Below are positions 45,128-56,805 of a stretch of DNA of 64,000 nt, piece after piece. A program made the position numbers and the translations under genes. The stretch covers positions 50,186,960-50,250,959 of the forward strand of contig CM057839.1 in assembly GCA_030068075.1 (NCBI GenBank). The letters are read 5' to 3'. Source of the stretch: Paguma larvata. Taxonomy: Eukaryota; Chordata; Mammalia; Carnivora; Viverridae. The notes below the pieces were generated by a model. The model ran no database searches. It saw nothing but the letters and a program-made list of their open reading frames with translations, and was not told the DNA's origin. Within the stretch, counting starts at the first letter, position 1; the number at the start of each line of letters is the position of its first letter.

Positions 45128-45321
45128 TTTTAATGTTTATTTATTTTTGAGAGAGAGCAAAAGCAGAGGAGAGGCAGAGAGAGACACACACAGAGAATCT
45201 AAAGGCTCTAGGTTCCAAGATGTCAGACCGGAGACCAATGTCAGGCTTGAACCCACGAACCGCGAGATCATGACCTGAGCCAAAGTTGGACACTTAACCA
45301 AATGAGCCACCCAGGCGCCCC
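45128..45321 (-). mobile_element. Felid CAN-SINE inside L1M, minus strand
   Basis: Left TAATGTTTATTTATTTTTGA, right ATGAGCCACCCAGGCGCCCC. Target copies TAATCTTTT at 45119-45127 and 45322-45330. Confidence 0.93.
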
Positions 45322-45381
45322 TAATCTTTTGTGTTTTCATATCTTGCCAACATCTTTTCCCTTAGCGAAGTTTGTTTGGGA

Positions 45382-45413
<32 letters not shown>
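45382..45413. repeat. (TTG)n microsatellite
   Basis: About ten TTG units inside the ancient L1. A similar short run lies at 46540-46557. Confidence 0.9.
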
Positions 45414-45815
45414 CCAGATAGTCAAATCTATCAGTGTTTTCTTTTCTGACTTTTTCAATTGTGTCTGACATAAGAAGGCCTCCATTTCAACATGATTTTT
45501 TTAATCATGTTTTCTTTGAATATTTTATATTTAGATTTCATGATTCATTTTTTTAATACAACATTGATTTACTTTTGTGATGGTGTAAGACTGAAATCTA
45601 ACTTTATTTTCCAAATGAACACGCAATTTTCTCAATATCTTTTAAACACCGTTTCCCCACTAACTGAAATGCCATCTTTATCATAAGCTAAAGTCCCATA
45701 AGTAGATTCATCTGGATCCTGTATTACTAATCTGTCAGCACCAAGATTGTACTTGTGCTTATTATACTTTAGGAACACATTTTGCTATCTGGTAGGGGCA
45801 AGCTTTTCCTCTTTT

Positions 45816-46030
45816 GTGTGTGTGTGTGTGTGTGAGAGAGAGAAAGAGAGAGAGAGAGAGAGGAGGGGCAGAGGGAGAAACAGAGAGAGGAGAGAGAAAG
45901 AATCTTTATCAGGCTTCATGCTGTCAGTGCAGAGCTCGACATGGGGTTTGAACACACAAAATTGTGAGATCACGACCTGAGCCAAAATCAAGAGTTGGAT
46001 GCTTAACCGACTGAGCCACCCAGGTGGCCC
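45816..46030 (-). mobile_element. Felid CAN-SINE inside L1M with GT/GA microsatellite
   Basis: The reversed tail is expanded into a (GT)n-(GA)n microsatellite (45815-45862). Right end CTGAGCCACCCAGGTGGCCC. Target copies TCCTCTTTT at 45807-45815 and 46031-46039. Confidence 0.92.
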
Positions 46031-46560
46031 TCCTCTTTTACTTCTTAAAGTCTTTCTTACCCTCTTGCTCTTTTCCTCCCAAGTTAATGGGATTTTTATT
46101 ATTTGGATTGCACTGAATTTGTTGGTTGATTTGGTGAGAATCATTGTGATCTTTACAATGTTGAGTTATCGCACTTAGGAAGTGTGTCTCTCCTTTTGGT
46201 CTGTTTTGTTCTGTTTTAGACTGTTCTCAGTATCATTTCAGAGGTTCTTTGTCATTCATTAACAGTCTTGCCAAATTCTAGTTCAGTTTATTTCATCAGA
46301 ATTCTCGGGATTTTGTCAAGTTTGTTGCTACTGTGAATGTGATTTGGATTTTTTAGCCTCTTCATTTTCTAATTGGTTAGTACTAGTATTTAGAAAAGCT
46401 ATTAATTTGTGTAAGTTGATTTTGTATCTGGTCATCTCACTGACCTCTCTTATCAGTTCAGTTAATTTGCCTGTACTTCTTATCCAGAAGGGCATATAAA
46501 ATATTGCTCTTGATTCAGTTTAATGCATTTGGCCTTGAGTTGTTGTTGTTGTTGTTATTT

Positions 46561-47460
46561 AATCTAATACTATTATTACTGCACATGTCCATTCTGTCAG
46601 CCTTTTCCTGGGAAATAGTTTCTCAACCCTCTGTTTTCAAACTTTGTGTATTCTTTGTTTGATTTAGACTAGCTTTAAAACAGTATTTTTAAAACTCAGA
46701 TCATAGAATATCTAGCCATTTATTTAATACATATTTACTGAGGGACTCAGGGGACAAAACCAACGTCCATCCCTGCCTTCACGACCCTGGCATCTAACCT
46801 ACTCACACTCACTGTGGACCCTCTTGTGTTCGGACGTGTTCCCATCAGCTTGTTTTACGCTTTCCATTTTCAAGTGTCCTTGTTTATTTTTCTCCAAACT
46901 TGCTTCGTATCAGATTGGGATTTTTTTCCTCTTTAATGGTCTGGAAGTTACACAGCTTATTTCTATTTTTCTAGAGGTTGCCTTAATTTTCAACAACTAA
47001 ATTTTCTATCAAGGCCTAGAGTTAGTATCATGGCTTGTTCCTAACAATATGAGACCCTTAGTACACTGACAGCATGTCCAGACCGTGACACAGTTATTCA
47101 GAATTGTAGCTGCTGCCTACTGAGGATTTTTTTTATTATGTGTCTATATTTTTTGGATTAATTATTACTTTTACTGAAGACTTTGGTCAACATTATATTC
47201 TGTATTCCACCTTCTTACTTCTCGCGTCCATTTTTCCTTTTTGCTCTAATAAGTTCCTGACCAATTCTTTCAGAGAAGTTCTGTGAATGGAAAACCTCCA
47301 GAGTCATTACATGTCCTCATACTGGAATGCTAGTTTGAGTGAATAGAAAATTCTAGGTTCAAAATTATTTTCCCCCAGAAATTTGAAGATTTTTCTGCCT
47401 TAGCTTCTAGCACCTGTGTATCTAGTGAGAAGCCTGATGCCAGTCTGACTTGTTCCTTGG
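46561..47460 (-). repeat. Probable continuation of old L1/L2-type sequence, poorly assignable
   Basis: The segment 46700-46800 resembles L2 ('ttaatacatatttactgagg', 'acaaaaccaacgtccatccctgcc'). The segment 47275-47460 ('ttctaggttcaaaattattttc', 'gctagtttgagtg') resembles antisense L1/HAL1 text. Boundaries are unclear. Confidence 0.35.
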
Positions 47461-47461
47461 C

Positions 47462-47896
47462 AGGTGCATATTACAGAAACCCAACTCAAACCTGCTTCAG
47501 CAAAGTAGGGAATTTATCAGCTCATACCTGGGAAGCCCAGAGGTGGAGCTGGCCTGAAGCATGGCTGAGTCCAGTGGTCGAGTCATTAAGGTTCTTTTCC
47601 ATGTCCTGTGGCTCTATTTGTCTGTTTCTATGTTAAACTCATTCTTCCTACTGCTACAAGCTTCTTCTATGCAAGAAAGTAACTACACACAGCTATAGCC
47701 AACATCCTTGCACCCACATAACCCAAAAGAGAAAGACCTACTTCTCCATTAACACAGGAGAAAACCCTGGAGAGAATTCTGAGTGAGCCCTTTTGGGTTT
47801 TCTGCCCTTCCTGAGCTAATCACACTCTCCCTGGCCTAGGTAGGACCGGGTGGGGTTGGGGAGTGATCCTATAATTCACAGTCCCATCTGAATGGC
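47462..47896. repeat. Interspersed-repeat-like segment, family not assigned
   Basis: 'acccaactcaaacctgcttcag', 'gggaatttatcagctcatacc' and 'ggagctggcctgaagcatggctgag' form a familiar dispersed-repeat pattern, related to the piece at 2218-2415. It appears to interrupt older L1/HAL1 text. I could not assign a name. Confidence 0.35.
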
Positions 47897-47929
47897 ATGG
47901 ACAGAAGGAAAATCACACAAGAAAAGCAA

Positions 47930-48740
47930 AACTGTAACTACCATTGTCCACAGTACTACATAAGATTTGTCTTTTTCTGGAAGCTTTTCAGATTTTTCTT
48001 TTTTCCTTGGAATCTGTTCATTTCACCAGGATTTTCTGCTGTGGATCTTTTTACATTAGTTCTACTGGTTTTCGGTGACTACTTTAAAACAGACGATTCT
48101 TGGGGCACCTGGGTGTCTCAGTCAGTTAAGTGTTTGACTTCGGCTCAGGTCATGAGCTCATGGTTCATGGGTTCGAGCTCTAAGTCAGGTTCTCTGCTCT
48201 GAGCACAGAGCCAGCTTCGGATCCTTTGTCCCCTCTCTCTCTGCCCCTCCCCCACTAGCACAAATTCTCTCTCTCTCTGTCATGTAAGTAAATGTTAAAA
48301 AATTAAAAAACAATAAAACAGATTATTTTTGTCTCTCTTTAACATGAAGAACTATTTTCTTCCATGATTTCCTTCCTTCCTGGATTGATCCTTTTTGTCT
48401 TTTAACTTTTTAACTGTATTTTCCATCTCGATGTATTTTTGCTCTGAATTCTGATAGATTTCCTGAGACTTATCTTCCAGGTCACTAATTTAGGCTATTC
48501 CATTGCTCAGTCCTTTTATTGAATTTTCCATTTCATATTTTTAACTATCTAGAACTATTCCTTGTTCTCTGAGTCTTTCTTTTTCAGAGCAGTCTATTTT
48601 TGTTATTGTTTTAATGAGTGCATTTCCCTTGCAGTTTTTTTTTTCCAAACTTCTGTTTCCTGAATTGTCTCTTTTTCTTCCAAAATCAGCAGCTCCTCTT
48701 AATCTTGGTACTTCTCTTTCATGCTCTTGGTTCTCCTCAG
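47930..48740 (-). mobile_element. Probable antisense L1/HAL1 ORF1-region relic
   Basis: T-rich text such as GATTTCCTTCCTTCCTGG, 'tctgaattctgatagatttcctgag' and 'ttgaattttccatttcatattt' resembles the reverse of L1/HAL1 ORF1 coiled-coil-coding sequence. A SINE at 48101-48314 interrupts it. Confidence 0.4.
48101..48314 (+). mobile_element. Felid CAN-SINE, plus strand
   Basis: Head TGGGGCACCTGGGTGTCTCA, 'cggctcaggtcatgagctcatgg', CT block and A-rich end. Target copies AAAACAGACGATTCT (48087-48101 region) and AAAACAGATTATTTT after the tail. Confidence 0.92.
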
Positions 48741-49610
48741 GTGTCTGATACTCGTTGGTTGCCTCTTCGTACTGTGAACAGTGTGAGTAGCTGACAAATA
48801 TTTCTTCTGCAATTGTGTTGATTGGTTTCCCTAAAAAACATTTCTCCTGAAAGGGTTCTTTGTGAGGGGGATGTCCCAGCAGGGAAGCTAGGGCATGGGA
48901 CTACAGGCAGCTGGGGACTCCTTGCCAACTGCCAAGGTAAGGGGGACTATAGCAATGAAGAACTTCAGGGATTTCCCTTCTGGGAAGAAGGTCTTTCCTT
49001 CTCTCCCCTTTGCATCTCTTATGAAATCTGGAACTTCCTCAAGGTTATCTTGGTTATTTCACCTCCAGAGCCTCCAATGACCCGAGAAATCTTCCCCCAC
49101 AAGGCACCTTCCCCACCTCTGCTTTTTAGCCACACTTGCTGTTTAGCAAGAGAGTAGTGAGAATTACTGCAGGCAGTTCTCACTTGTGGTCCTAACAATT
49201 GCCCCAGGACCCTCTTTTTGCTTCTTAAATTTCAGAAGCTAAGCCCATAATGTCCCTCATTCTTCTCTAACACTACAGTTGTTTTCTTCTGGGTAGATTC
49301 TGGACTATGATTTTCTTGGCTCCTTCCGATCCCAGCCATTTGAGAAATTCCTCTCAGTTTCTAGTGTTAATCTCTTTTATGCATTGAGAAAATCAGAGAG
49401 AAAGAAAAGTAGCCTCCTATGATCTGACTGATCCACTCCTATATGTGTCCCAAAGTATTTATTATACAGTATTTTTTATATATTGAATTCCCCAAGGAGT
49501 GCTAAAAAGGAACCAGTTTGCCAGAATTCGATTTATATACAAGGGAGATGTGAACAAATTTCTTGTTTATAATATGCAGTGTCAGACACCATGCTATTCA
49601 CTTTATATGC
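48741..49610. other. Non-coding stretch, no genes recognised
   Basis: Nothing assignable. Short frames (for example + 48822-49157) have no domain. Confidence 0.4.
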
Positions 49611-49623
49611 ATTTCCTCTTTTA

Positions 49624-50549
49624 TTTTTTTAATATAATTTATTGTCAAGTTAGCTAACATAAAGTGTATACAGTGTGCTCTTGGCTTTGGGAGTAGATTC
49701 CCGTGATTCATCACTTACATACAACATCCAATGCTCATCCCAACAAGTTCCCTCCTCAATGCCCATCACCCATTTTCCCCCTTCCCTTCCCTGCCAACCA
49801 ACCCAGTTGGTTTTCTGTATTTAAGAGTCTCTTATAGTTTGCTGCCCTCTCTGTTTGACACTATTTTTCCCCTTCCCTTCCCCCATGGTCTTCTTTTAGG
49901 TTTCTCATATTCCATATATGAGTGAAAACATATGATACCTGTCTTTCTCTGACTGACTTACTTCACTAGCAAAATACCTTCCAGTTCCACCCATACTGTT
50001 GCAAATGTCATGCTTTCATTCTTTCTCATTGCCAAGTAGTATTCCATTGTATATATAAACCACATCTTCTTTATCCATGCATCAGTTGATGGACATTTGG
50101 GCTCTTTCCATAATTTGGCTATTGTTGAAAGTGCTGCTATAAACATTAGGGTACATGTGCCTCTATGAATCAGCATTCCTGTATCCTTTGAATAAATTCC
50201 TAGTACTGCTTTGCTGGGTCATAGGGTAATTCTACTTTTAATTTTTTGAGGAAACTCCACAGGGTTTTCCAGAACATCTGTTCCAGTTTGCATTCCCACA
50301 AACAGTGCAAGAGAGTTCCCATTTCTCCACATCCTCGCCAGCATCTGTAGTTTCCAGAGTTGTTAATTTTAGCCACTCTGACAGGTGTGAGGTGGTATCC
50401 CAGTGTGGGTTTGATTTGCATTTCCCTGGTGATGAGTGATGTGGAGCATCTTTCCATGTGTCTGTTGGCCATCTGGATGTCTTCTTTGGAAAAGTGTCTA
50501 TTCATGTCTTCTGCCCATTTCTTCACTGGCATTATTTGTTTTATGGTAT
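49624..50549 (-). mobile_element. 5'-truncated LINE-1 on the minus strand
   Basis: Read in reverse, it has a 3' UTR next to a poly-T (49621-49630) and an ORF2 C-terminal portion. Near-exact flanks ATTTCCTCTTTTA (49611-49623) and ATTTCCTCATTTA (50550-50562) are the target duplication, so the insertion is 926 bases long and truncated by incomplete reverse transcription. Confidence 0.93.
49958..50548 (-). pseudogene. L1 ORF2 C-terminal remnant
   Basis: Minus-strand frames read [40 protein letters not shown], and [20 protein letters not shown] (the Cys-rich L1 ORF2 motif C-x3-C-x7-H-x4-C). After a frameshift they read KCPSTDAWIKKMWFIYTMEY. The upstream part of ORF2 was never copied. Confidence 0.9.
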
Positions 50550-50562
50550 ATTTCCTCATTTA

Positions 50563-52826
50563 ATAAACACTAATTGTCATAAAAAATCTTGGTGACCCAT
50601 AGATGAAGGAGGAGGTGGGGGAGATGGGCAATCTCAAACTTACCCAAAGTTACACATCTAGTAAATCACAAAGACAAGCGCCAAACGCCGCTCTCTCCAA
50701 TCTCAAGATCCAAGAATACCAAACACTATATATAGTATCTCCAAGCAAGCAAATGGTCAGATTGTGGTATGGTAATGTAATTCTGTCATTTCAAGTGTTG
50801 ACTGAATTAAGTGAGTCCATCTTTAGGCCAATCTAACGGTCAATCGGAGTCACGTATTTGAGGAATTTGGCATTGGGAACCTGGGATTTTTGATAAATCA
50901 GGGAAGAGGCAGATATGCTTGGTGCACATGCAAGTTAAGAAAAACAGTCAGCCAAGGAAAGAAAAGTGAATCAAGCTGACAAAGGAAAGCAGAGACCTTG
51001 AGGCTCCACAGGGTAGCTGACACAGCTCCTGGTGGCTTTTCAGTTCCTGGACTCAGCCTCCTGGGAGCCCTTTTGCCATCTCTGCTCCAGTATTCTATGA
51101 GGCAAATTTTCCTTTTTGCCTAAGCCAGCTTGAGCAAACTGCAACCAAATGGTCTCTAAAGATATTAAGCGTAAAGCAATTGTTATTCCTTACCTCCTCC
51201 ATGTGTGTGTGTGTATGTGTGTGTGTGTGTGTTAACAGAGAGGCTATTTAACTTCATTCCAAAGGCCTCCCAGTGATCATATGGAGATGATAAAATCCTT
51301 TCTTACAATAAGGTCCTATCATGCAGGAGCAACATAAGCTCTGCAGTATGATTTCTGAGACACCCCAAGGGCCCTTTGCCTCCCCCAAACTCCTCCTGCT
51401 CCTAAAACTGCACCATTACAGGTTAGCTCGTGGGTGTAAGCCTTGTTGCCCTGAAAACTGGTAGCATCTCCACATCACAGATGGTTTCTTAAAGCAGGGA
51501 CTGGCCCCATTCATATTGGAGTCTTCCCTGTACATAGAACCATACAGGAGAGGGATCTGACACACAGTCCTGTGGAATAAATGAACCCAGTAGAAAAACA
51601 AGGGCAGAAGGGGAAGGCGAGGGCACATACGCAGATGTCTTCAACTTCACCATTTTGAGCTAGGTTGGTTCCAATCATAGGTGAGCTGTAAGATGACAGT
51701 TAGGAAGAATTGAAAAATCCCTAACTAGATGACAGAATACGTCATCTTTGCGGTTTCCATTTACCTTTACAAGCATTAATGCCACCAGGCCAGATTCATT
51801 TAAACGAAGAGGAATAGAGAGGTTTACATGTTCGAGGGGATTGAAGGGCATAGATGGCAGGGAGTGGGGGGCAGACTGCCAGGCAGAAAAGCAGAGCTGT
51901 CTGAATCTCTTCCTCCTGCTTTCTCTTTTCCCCGCCCCTGCTCTATTTCATAAGTTTTATTGTCATCCTGACATTATCTACATTATGATTTGAAATTCAT
52001 TCAAGCAGACTAACTCATGGTTGCTTTTGTAAAATTTGAAAAAACAAATTTAATTTCTTTCTTTGGAAAAAAACTGCAGTGTTATAAATACAACTAAGGG
52101 ACTGTTCGTGTGCACTCAGTGACTGGAACAAGCAGATGCATGGTTTTAATATCCATTTTCATAAGCCTGGAGGTTAGCCTCCTGACAGTACCCAACAGGA
52201 TTCCATATGATCTTTTCAAAGCGCTCCACTAATGAGCTGCCATCATGTGTGCAAACAGCCCTGTGAGAAGGGGGAGTCGTAGCAGCCTCATCTACAAATG
52301 AGAAGACTGAGGTCTGAGCAAGGGAGGTGAGTTTTCCCAACAGTACAGCAAACCCATGACAGTTCCCTGCACTTGATTCCCTGAGCAGAGTTCCTGTTTG
52401 AAATGAAACTCCCTCAGGCAGTTAATTCATAGATTCTGAAATGACCATGGGGTAGAATTGAAGTAGAAATTCCATAAATGGAGATAGACTTAAGCATATG
52501 TTGTAAACCATCTGTGTGCGTGTTCAAGCTCAAAAGAAAATTTTCACATGGCTCATGGACAAAGGTTTTAAGAAAAATCATGGTGGGTCTCAGGAAGAGT
52601 ATTCTTCCTAACAAACATGAGTGGAAAACTATTCCACATGGATGTAGGGCCCAAGGAGTATTTCTGTGTGCTATTCTTGGTCTCACACAGGATGTGAATC
52701 TAATTGGAATTGTTTTGATCCACATCTAGAATTTTCCAATGAACAGCCTATTGCCTAATTGGCCCCTTGAGTTACAAAATGGTTGCTATTTTGATGACTG
52801 AGTTTTCATATCTGTAACAACTTTTT
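50563..52826. other. Non-coding stretch with a GT microsatellite, no genes recognised
   Basis: A (GT)n run lies at 51201-51232. The piece at about 52285-52335 ('aaatgagaagactgaggtctgagc') is MIR-like. Frames are short and featureless. Confidence 0.45.
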
Positions 52827-53285
52827 ATTCCATTCAGTTCAACATACTTTTATTGGGCAAGGAACAATGCTGGATATTGGGCAAGGCAAGGAAGGAGAGA
52901 GGAGACGGGAAAGAAAGATAAATAATATGTAGTCTGTTGCCTCCAGAAACAAAAAATTCCTTTGAATAAATAACTAAATTAGAGAGTAAACGGCATTTGA
53001 TACTACAATAGAGGTAAAGATATCAGAAGGCAGAGGAAGAAACAATGAATGTTGTAACAGGATGGCAAGGGGCAAAGGAAGGAAATTAAAGGGTCTCACG
53101 AAGGAGGCAGCATATGAGCTGGGTCATGAATGAATAAAATGTCAATAGATGAAGAGCAGGAGGCCATTCTCGACCAAGGTAACAGCATAGCAAAGACACA
53201 GGAGAAAGTAGAAAGACAAAGAGTAGGTAAGTGGGAAGTGTGAATTGAGGTCAGGTTGTAAAGGACCTTGAAGTTGGGTCTGCAG
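52827..53285 (+). repeat. L2 LINE fragment
   Basis: 'ttcaacatacttttattgggc', 'caatgctggatattgggcaagg', GCATATGAGCTGGGTCATGA, 'aggaggccattctcgaccaagg' and AGGACCTTGAAGTTGG follow L2 3' text in order. Confidence 0.6.
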
Positions 53286-53400
53286 ACATTGGGGTGCTAC
53301 CAAGGGTTTCAAATAAAGACTTAAGAGCTCCCTGCTTGCCTTAAATAACTCAGTTACATCTAATGAAGAAATAAACTATGTTTTTCAAATCACTGTATTT

Positions 53401-53628
53401 GGGGGGGTGGTGTCTGGGTGGCTCAATCACTTAAGCATCCAACTCTTGATTTCGGCTCACGTCATGGTCTCATGGTTTGGGAGTAAAAGCCCTGCAACCA
53501 TGCTGTCAGCACAGAGCCTACTTGGGATTCTCTCTCTCCCTCTCTCTCTCACTGCCCTACCCTCACTCACATGTTCATGCTCTCTCTCTCCCTCTCTCAA
53601 AAATAAACTTAAATAAACAAATCACTAA
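53401..53628 (+). mobile_element. Felid CAN-SINE, plus strand
   Basis: Head GGGGTGGTGTCTGGGTGGCT, CT block and AAAATAAACTTAAATAAA tail. Target copies TCACTGTATTT at 53390-53400 and 53630-53640. Confidence 0.92.
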
Positions 53629-53800
53629 GTCACTGTATTTAGAAGCGACTTTGTTATGACTTAGCCTTAGTCTAATAAAAACACCCTGGTTTTACAAATG
53701 AGGTACCTGAAATTCAGAGAAGATGAGTGCCTTAAAAAGCATCATGTGACCAATCTGTGGCAGAGCGAGGGTCAGACAAGGCACATTCACTGTCTCAAAA

Positions 53801-53880
53801 GATGTGATGAGGGTGATGACGATGATGATGGCAAAGATAATGGTTGTGATGATGTTGGGTGATGATGATAATGAAGATTG
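53801..53880. repeat. (GAT)n imperfect microsatellite beside a MIR-like piece
   Basis: GATGATGATGAC-type units are interrupted by GCAAAGATAATGG and GTTGGG. The preceding 53690-53785 ('gaggtacctgaaattcagagaag', 'gtggcagagcgagggtcagac') is MIR-like. Confidence 0.8.
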
Positions 53881-54129
53881 TCTTTGTTAAGCTGGTCTTT
53901 AGAGGTTTTGCTTTTTGCATCTCTTATTCTTTATATTTTTCTATTTTTAAATGTAAAATCACCCAACAGATTATCCATGTAACCACTTTAATCAATTACC
54001 TATGGGTGATACATCCCTGAAACTTAATTACAAAATTGTTTCCCGGACTAACATTATCTTACAGCATAATCTAAACGTCACCTCGGAAAGACAGAACAAT
54101 TCATTAAAAATCACTAATGTCTGCAGGGT

Positions 54130-54500
54130 TTAAAGATGCAAAGTGTTCATTTGGAGAATGAGAAATCAACGCACATTGGCTCTTGCCGGCCCGGGTCTGT
54201 CACGCTCTGTGTACGTGGGATGATTCACGTTGCTGAAGCCCGAGTTTAATTAACATGCTTATTCTGTGGTGGTACTTCCAGTCTAACAAATTAAATGTTT
54301 AAACAGCCAGTGCAAACATTTAGATCTGAGTCAAAATTGTTTGCACTCTGCCAGTTTAGGCATTTAATTTATTATAATCCTTTCCATAATACATGCCTTG
54401 AAAGTCATTTTTTTTTTGCACTGAAAAATATCGTTAGTATTTCAACCGACAATATTGAATCTGGGACTATCAGAATGTGATGGGAGAACTAATTTGGACT
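54130..54500. other. Unique AT-rich segment, candidate distal conserved non-coding element
   Basis: It has a GC-rich edge (CCGGCCCGGGTCTGTCACGC) and then homeodomain-rich sequence (GAGTTTAATTAACATGCTTA, ACAAATTAAATG, GCATTTAATTTATTATAATC) and GTGCAAACATTT / TTTGCACTCTGCC. It contains no recognisable repeat, between SINE-rich blocks. The evolutionary conservation is a guess from composition. Confidence 0.3.
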
Positions 54501-54944
54501 GCAATCTGGGGCAATAAATGAGATAATAAATGAATCTTCATCTGTCCTGACTTCCCCCAGTTGACCAGGTGATGACAATGACAGGTGCCAACTCCGGGCC
54601 TGACTTTTGCCCCATCAATCTCTGCTCTTGTAGACAGATGCTACAGCAAGTTGAAACAAGGATCTTGTGAGGCTCTCCAACATTTCATCTTAAAAGCCTT
54701 TCCCTAGATCGTGACCTCTTCCTCTCTGCAGCTATTTTTCTAGAATATAGAATTTTGCTAGCTCTCAACAATTTCCCCTTTCCTGGGGCTAAAGACACTG
54801 AAAATGAACTGGAAAGAAAAATGGTAACAGAAGCTCCATTGAAGTAATGCTGCCCGCACTGATAAAGATCTCAGGCCAGCAGCCAAAGTAAGAAGCTGGA
54901 CAAACCAGATCTCCAGAGCAATGACCCTCCGTTGTTCCAGGTGA

Positions 54945-54958
54945 CCACAAGGTGGCAG
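54945..54958 (+). promoter_or_regulatory. Candidate CTCF motif, plus strand
   Basis: CCACAAGGTGGCAG matches CCASYAGRKGGCRS at 13 of 14 positions (A instead of Y at position 5). It lies in unique sequence about 34 kb downstream of PCDH8. Confidence 0.5.
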
Positions 54959-55199
54959 TGAAAGTCTTCTTCGACCTGCCCATCGGAACCTCCCCCCACC
55001 AACCCCCAACCCCAGACAGCCTGCCTCCTCCCACCGTCTCCCAGGGAAACAGACCAATGCACCCAGATCTGTACAAACACCAATGGCTCTTCTACATTTT
55101 GAATAGATACATTTGTTTTGTTGTGAGTAACGTGGAAACTGGAAATTGGTTGGAAGTCCCTTCAATGGCTCCTGCTTAAAGAAAATGGCGCACTGGGGG

Positions 55200-55408
55200 G
55201 TGCCTGGGTGGCTCAGTCGGTTGAGTGTCCGACTTCAGCTCAAGTCATGATCTCAGGGTTCCTGAGTTTGAGCCCCGCATCGGGCTCTGTGTTGACAGCT
55301 CAGAGCCTGGAACCTGCTGCGGATTCTGTGTCTCCCTCACTCTCTGTGCCTCCCCACCTTGTGCCCTGTCTCTCTCTCTCTCAAAAAATAAACATAAAAA
55401 AAAAAAGA
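55200..55408 (+). mobile_element. Felid CAN-SINE, plus strand, with 15-bp target duplication
   Basis: Head GTGCCTGGGTGGCTCAGTCG, CT block and AAAATAAACATAAAAAAAAA tail. Target copies AAAGAAAATGGCGCA at 55178-55192 and 55409-55423 are identical. The short CTGGGGG stretch between the left target copy and the head is unusual. Confidence 0.94.
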
Positions 55409-55749
55409 AAAGAAAATGGCGCATTATGCTCAGACCAAGTGGAAAATATCAGAGTGATAGACACTTGTCACACAAACTCATTAAATCTCATTTTTCTCAT
55501 CTACCAAATGAGGGGTGGTCCCCTCTTATCCCTGAGGTTTCTTCTAGTGACCCTTCCAGAGAGAGAGTAGAACAGCCCAAATTCATCAAGGAGTTTGGGA
55601 GGAGGATGCATGCTGTGTGCTAATCAAAGTCACCAGAAACTGAAAACCCAAATTTATTCACTTTCTGGCTCTTCAAGTTTCCATTTCCTGCTCAGAAATC
55701 TTTCGGGGTCTTCCACAAAACATTCGATATTGTTTTGTGTCTTTTTTTC

Positions 55750-55924
55750 TTAATGTTTATTTATTTATTTTGAGAGAGAGCACACAAGTGGGGAGGGACA
55801 GAGAGAGAATTCTAAGCAGGCACAGAGTCCAACACGGGACTCAGTGTCACAAACTGTGAGATCATGACCTGAGCCAAAATCGAGAGTCAGACACTTAACT
55901 GACTGAACCCCCCAGGCACCCCCC
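55750..55924 (-). mobile_element. Felid CAN-SINE, minus strand
   Basis: Left TTAATGTTTATTTATTTATT, right CTGACTGAACCCCCCAGGCA. Somewhat shorter in the middle than relatives. Confidence 0.9.
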
Positions 55925-56349
55925 TCCAGCTTATGTCTACCTGGAGATTGAATTATCCAGAATCAATCTTGGTCAGATTTCATAATGAGGCTATATCTAC
56001 CCAAAAATTGGCTGGTGGAAAAAGGGAGGAAAAAACAATCAACTCAGATCAATCCAGCTTTGTTTGTTTTCCCAAATAGTTTGTGTTGTTTAGACACACT
56101 AGATTTTTTTCCCCAGAGCCAGCTCCAGAACTTTCCATTCAAAATACCTCTATGAAATGAGAAAAAAATGTCTGGCCCCTCACCACATGTTCACTGTTTA
56201 AATGATGGGCACGCTAACTGAAAAATAGAAGACAAAAATCCTTTCTCATTGAACATTTATGCTGAGACACTTTTAAATATTTTTGATGCCTAAGTATTGT
56301 AACCAAATGAGGCATTTGCTTTTTAAAACCACTTTAAAAAATTAATCAT

Positions 56350-56545
56350 AATGCTAACTAACATTGCGTACTATGGGCCAGGCAGTGTGTTAAATACATT
56401 GTATGTATTGCCTCATCAATCTCAGTACACCCTATAAGGAAGAAACGGACATCTCTCCTGTTCTATAGATGCAGCAGCTGAGGTTTAAGGAGATGAGGTC
56501 ATCCGCCCGAGGTCATGCAGCCGGAAAGCACATATGCATATTTGA
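56350..56545 (+). repeat. MIR SINE
   Basis: 'gggccaggcagtgtgttaaatac', 'tcatcaatctcagtacaccct', GCAGCTGAGGTTTAAGGAGA and CCGAGGTCATGCAGCCGG follow the MIR core. Confidence 0.75.
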
Positions 56546-56805
56546 CTGCAAAGTCCCAGCACTTGAAGGCAGTTATCTAGCTCAAGTTCCGTTTTTAATT
56601 TTCTCATAATCCTCAAGGATGAACCTTCCTTTTTACTAAGACCTGAAAAATTAAATTTATTTAATATTTATAACATGAGACCAATTCATTAAACTTTCCA
56701 GTGGCAAGTGCAGACTTATGGTCAAAAACATACCAGGGGTCTCTTAGGGAAGCTCCTGGCCACTAAAGGAGATTCCGCACTCTTGGGAGTCAAGGAATCC
56801 ACCCT

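Larger units (their letters stand above)
44650..46560 (-). mobile_element. Ancient L1M-type LINE, antisense, split by three SINEs
   Basis: Read in reverse, the text follows a diverged L1 ORF2: TTTGCATTTCCCTTTTATTT (44731), CTTGTCCATTTTTCTATGGA (44837), 'cagatagtcaaatctatcagtg' (45415), 'ccccactaactgaaatgcc' (45655), GGATTGCACTGAATTTGTTG (46103), 'aagctattaatttgtgtaagttg' (46397). The three SINEs at 44881-45089, 45128-45321 and 45816-46030 interrupt this continuous element, which dates it as older than them. Confidence 0.75.
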
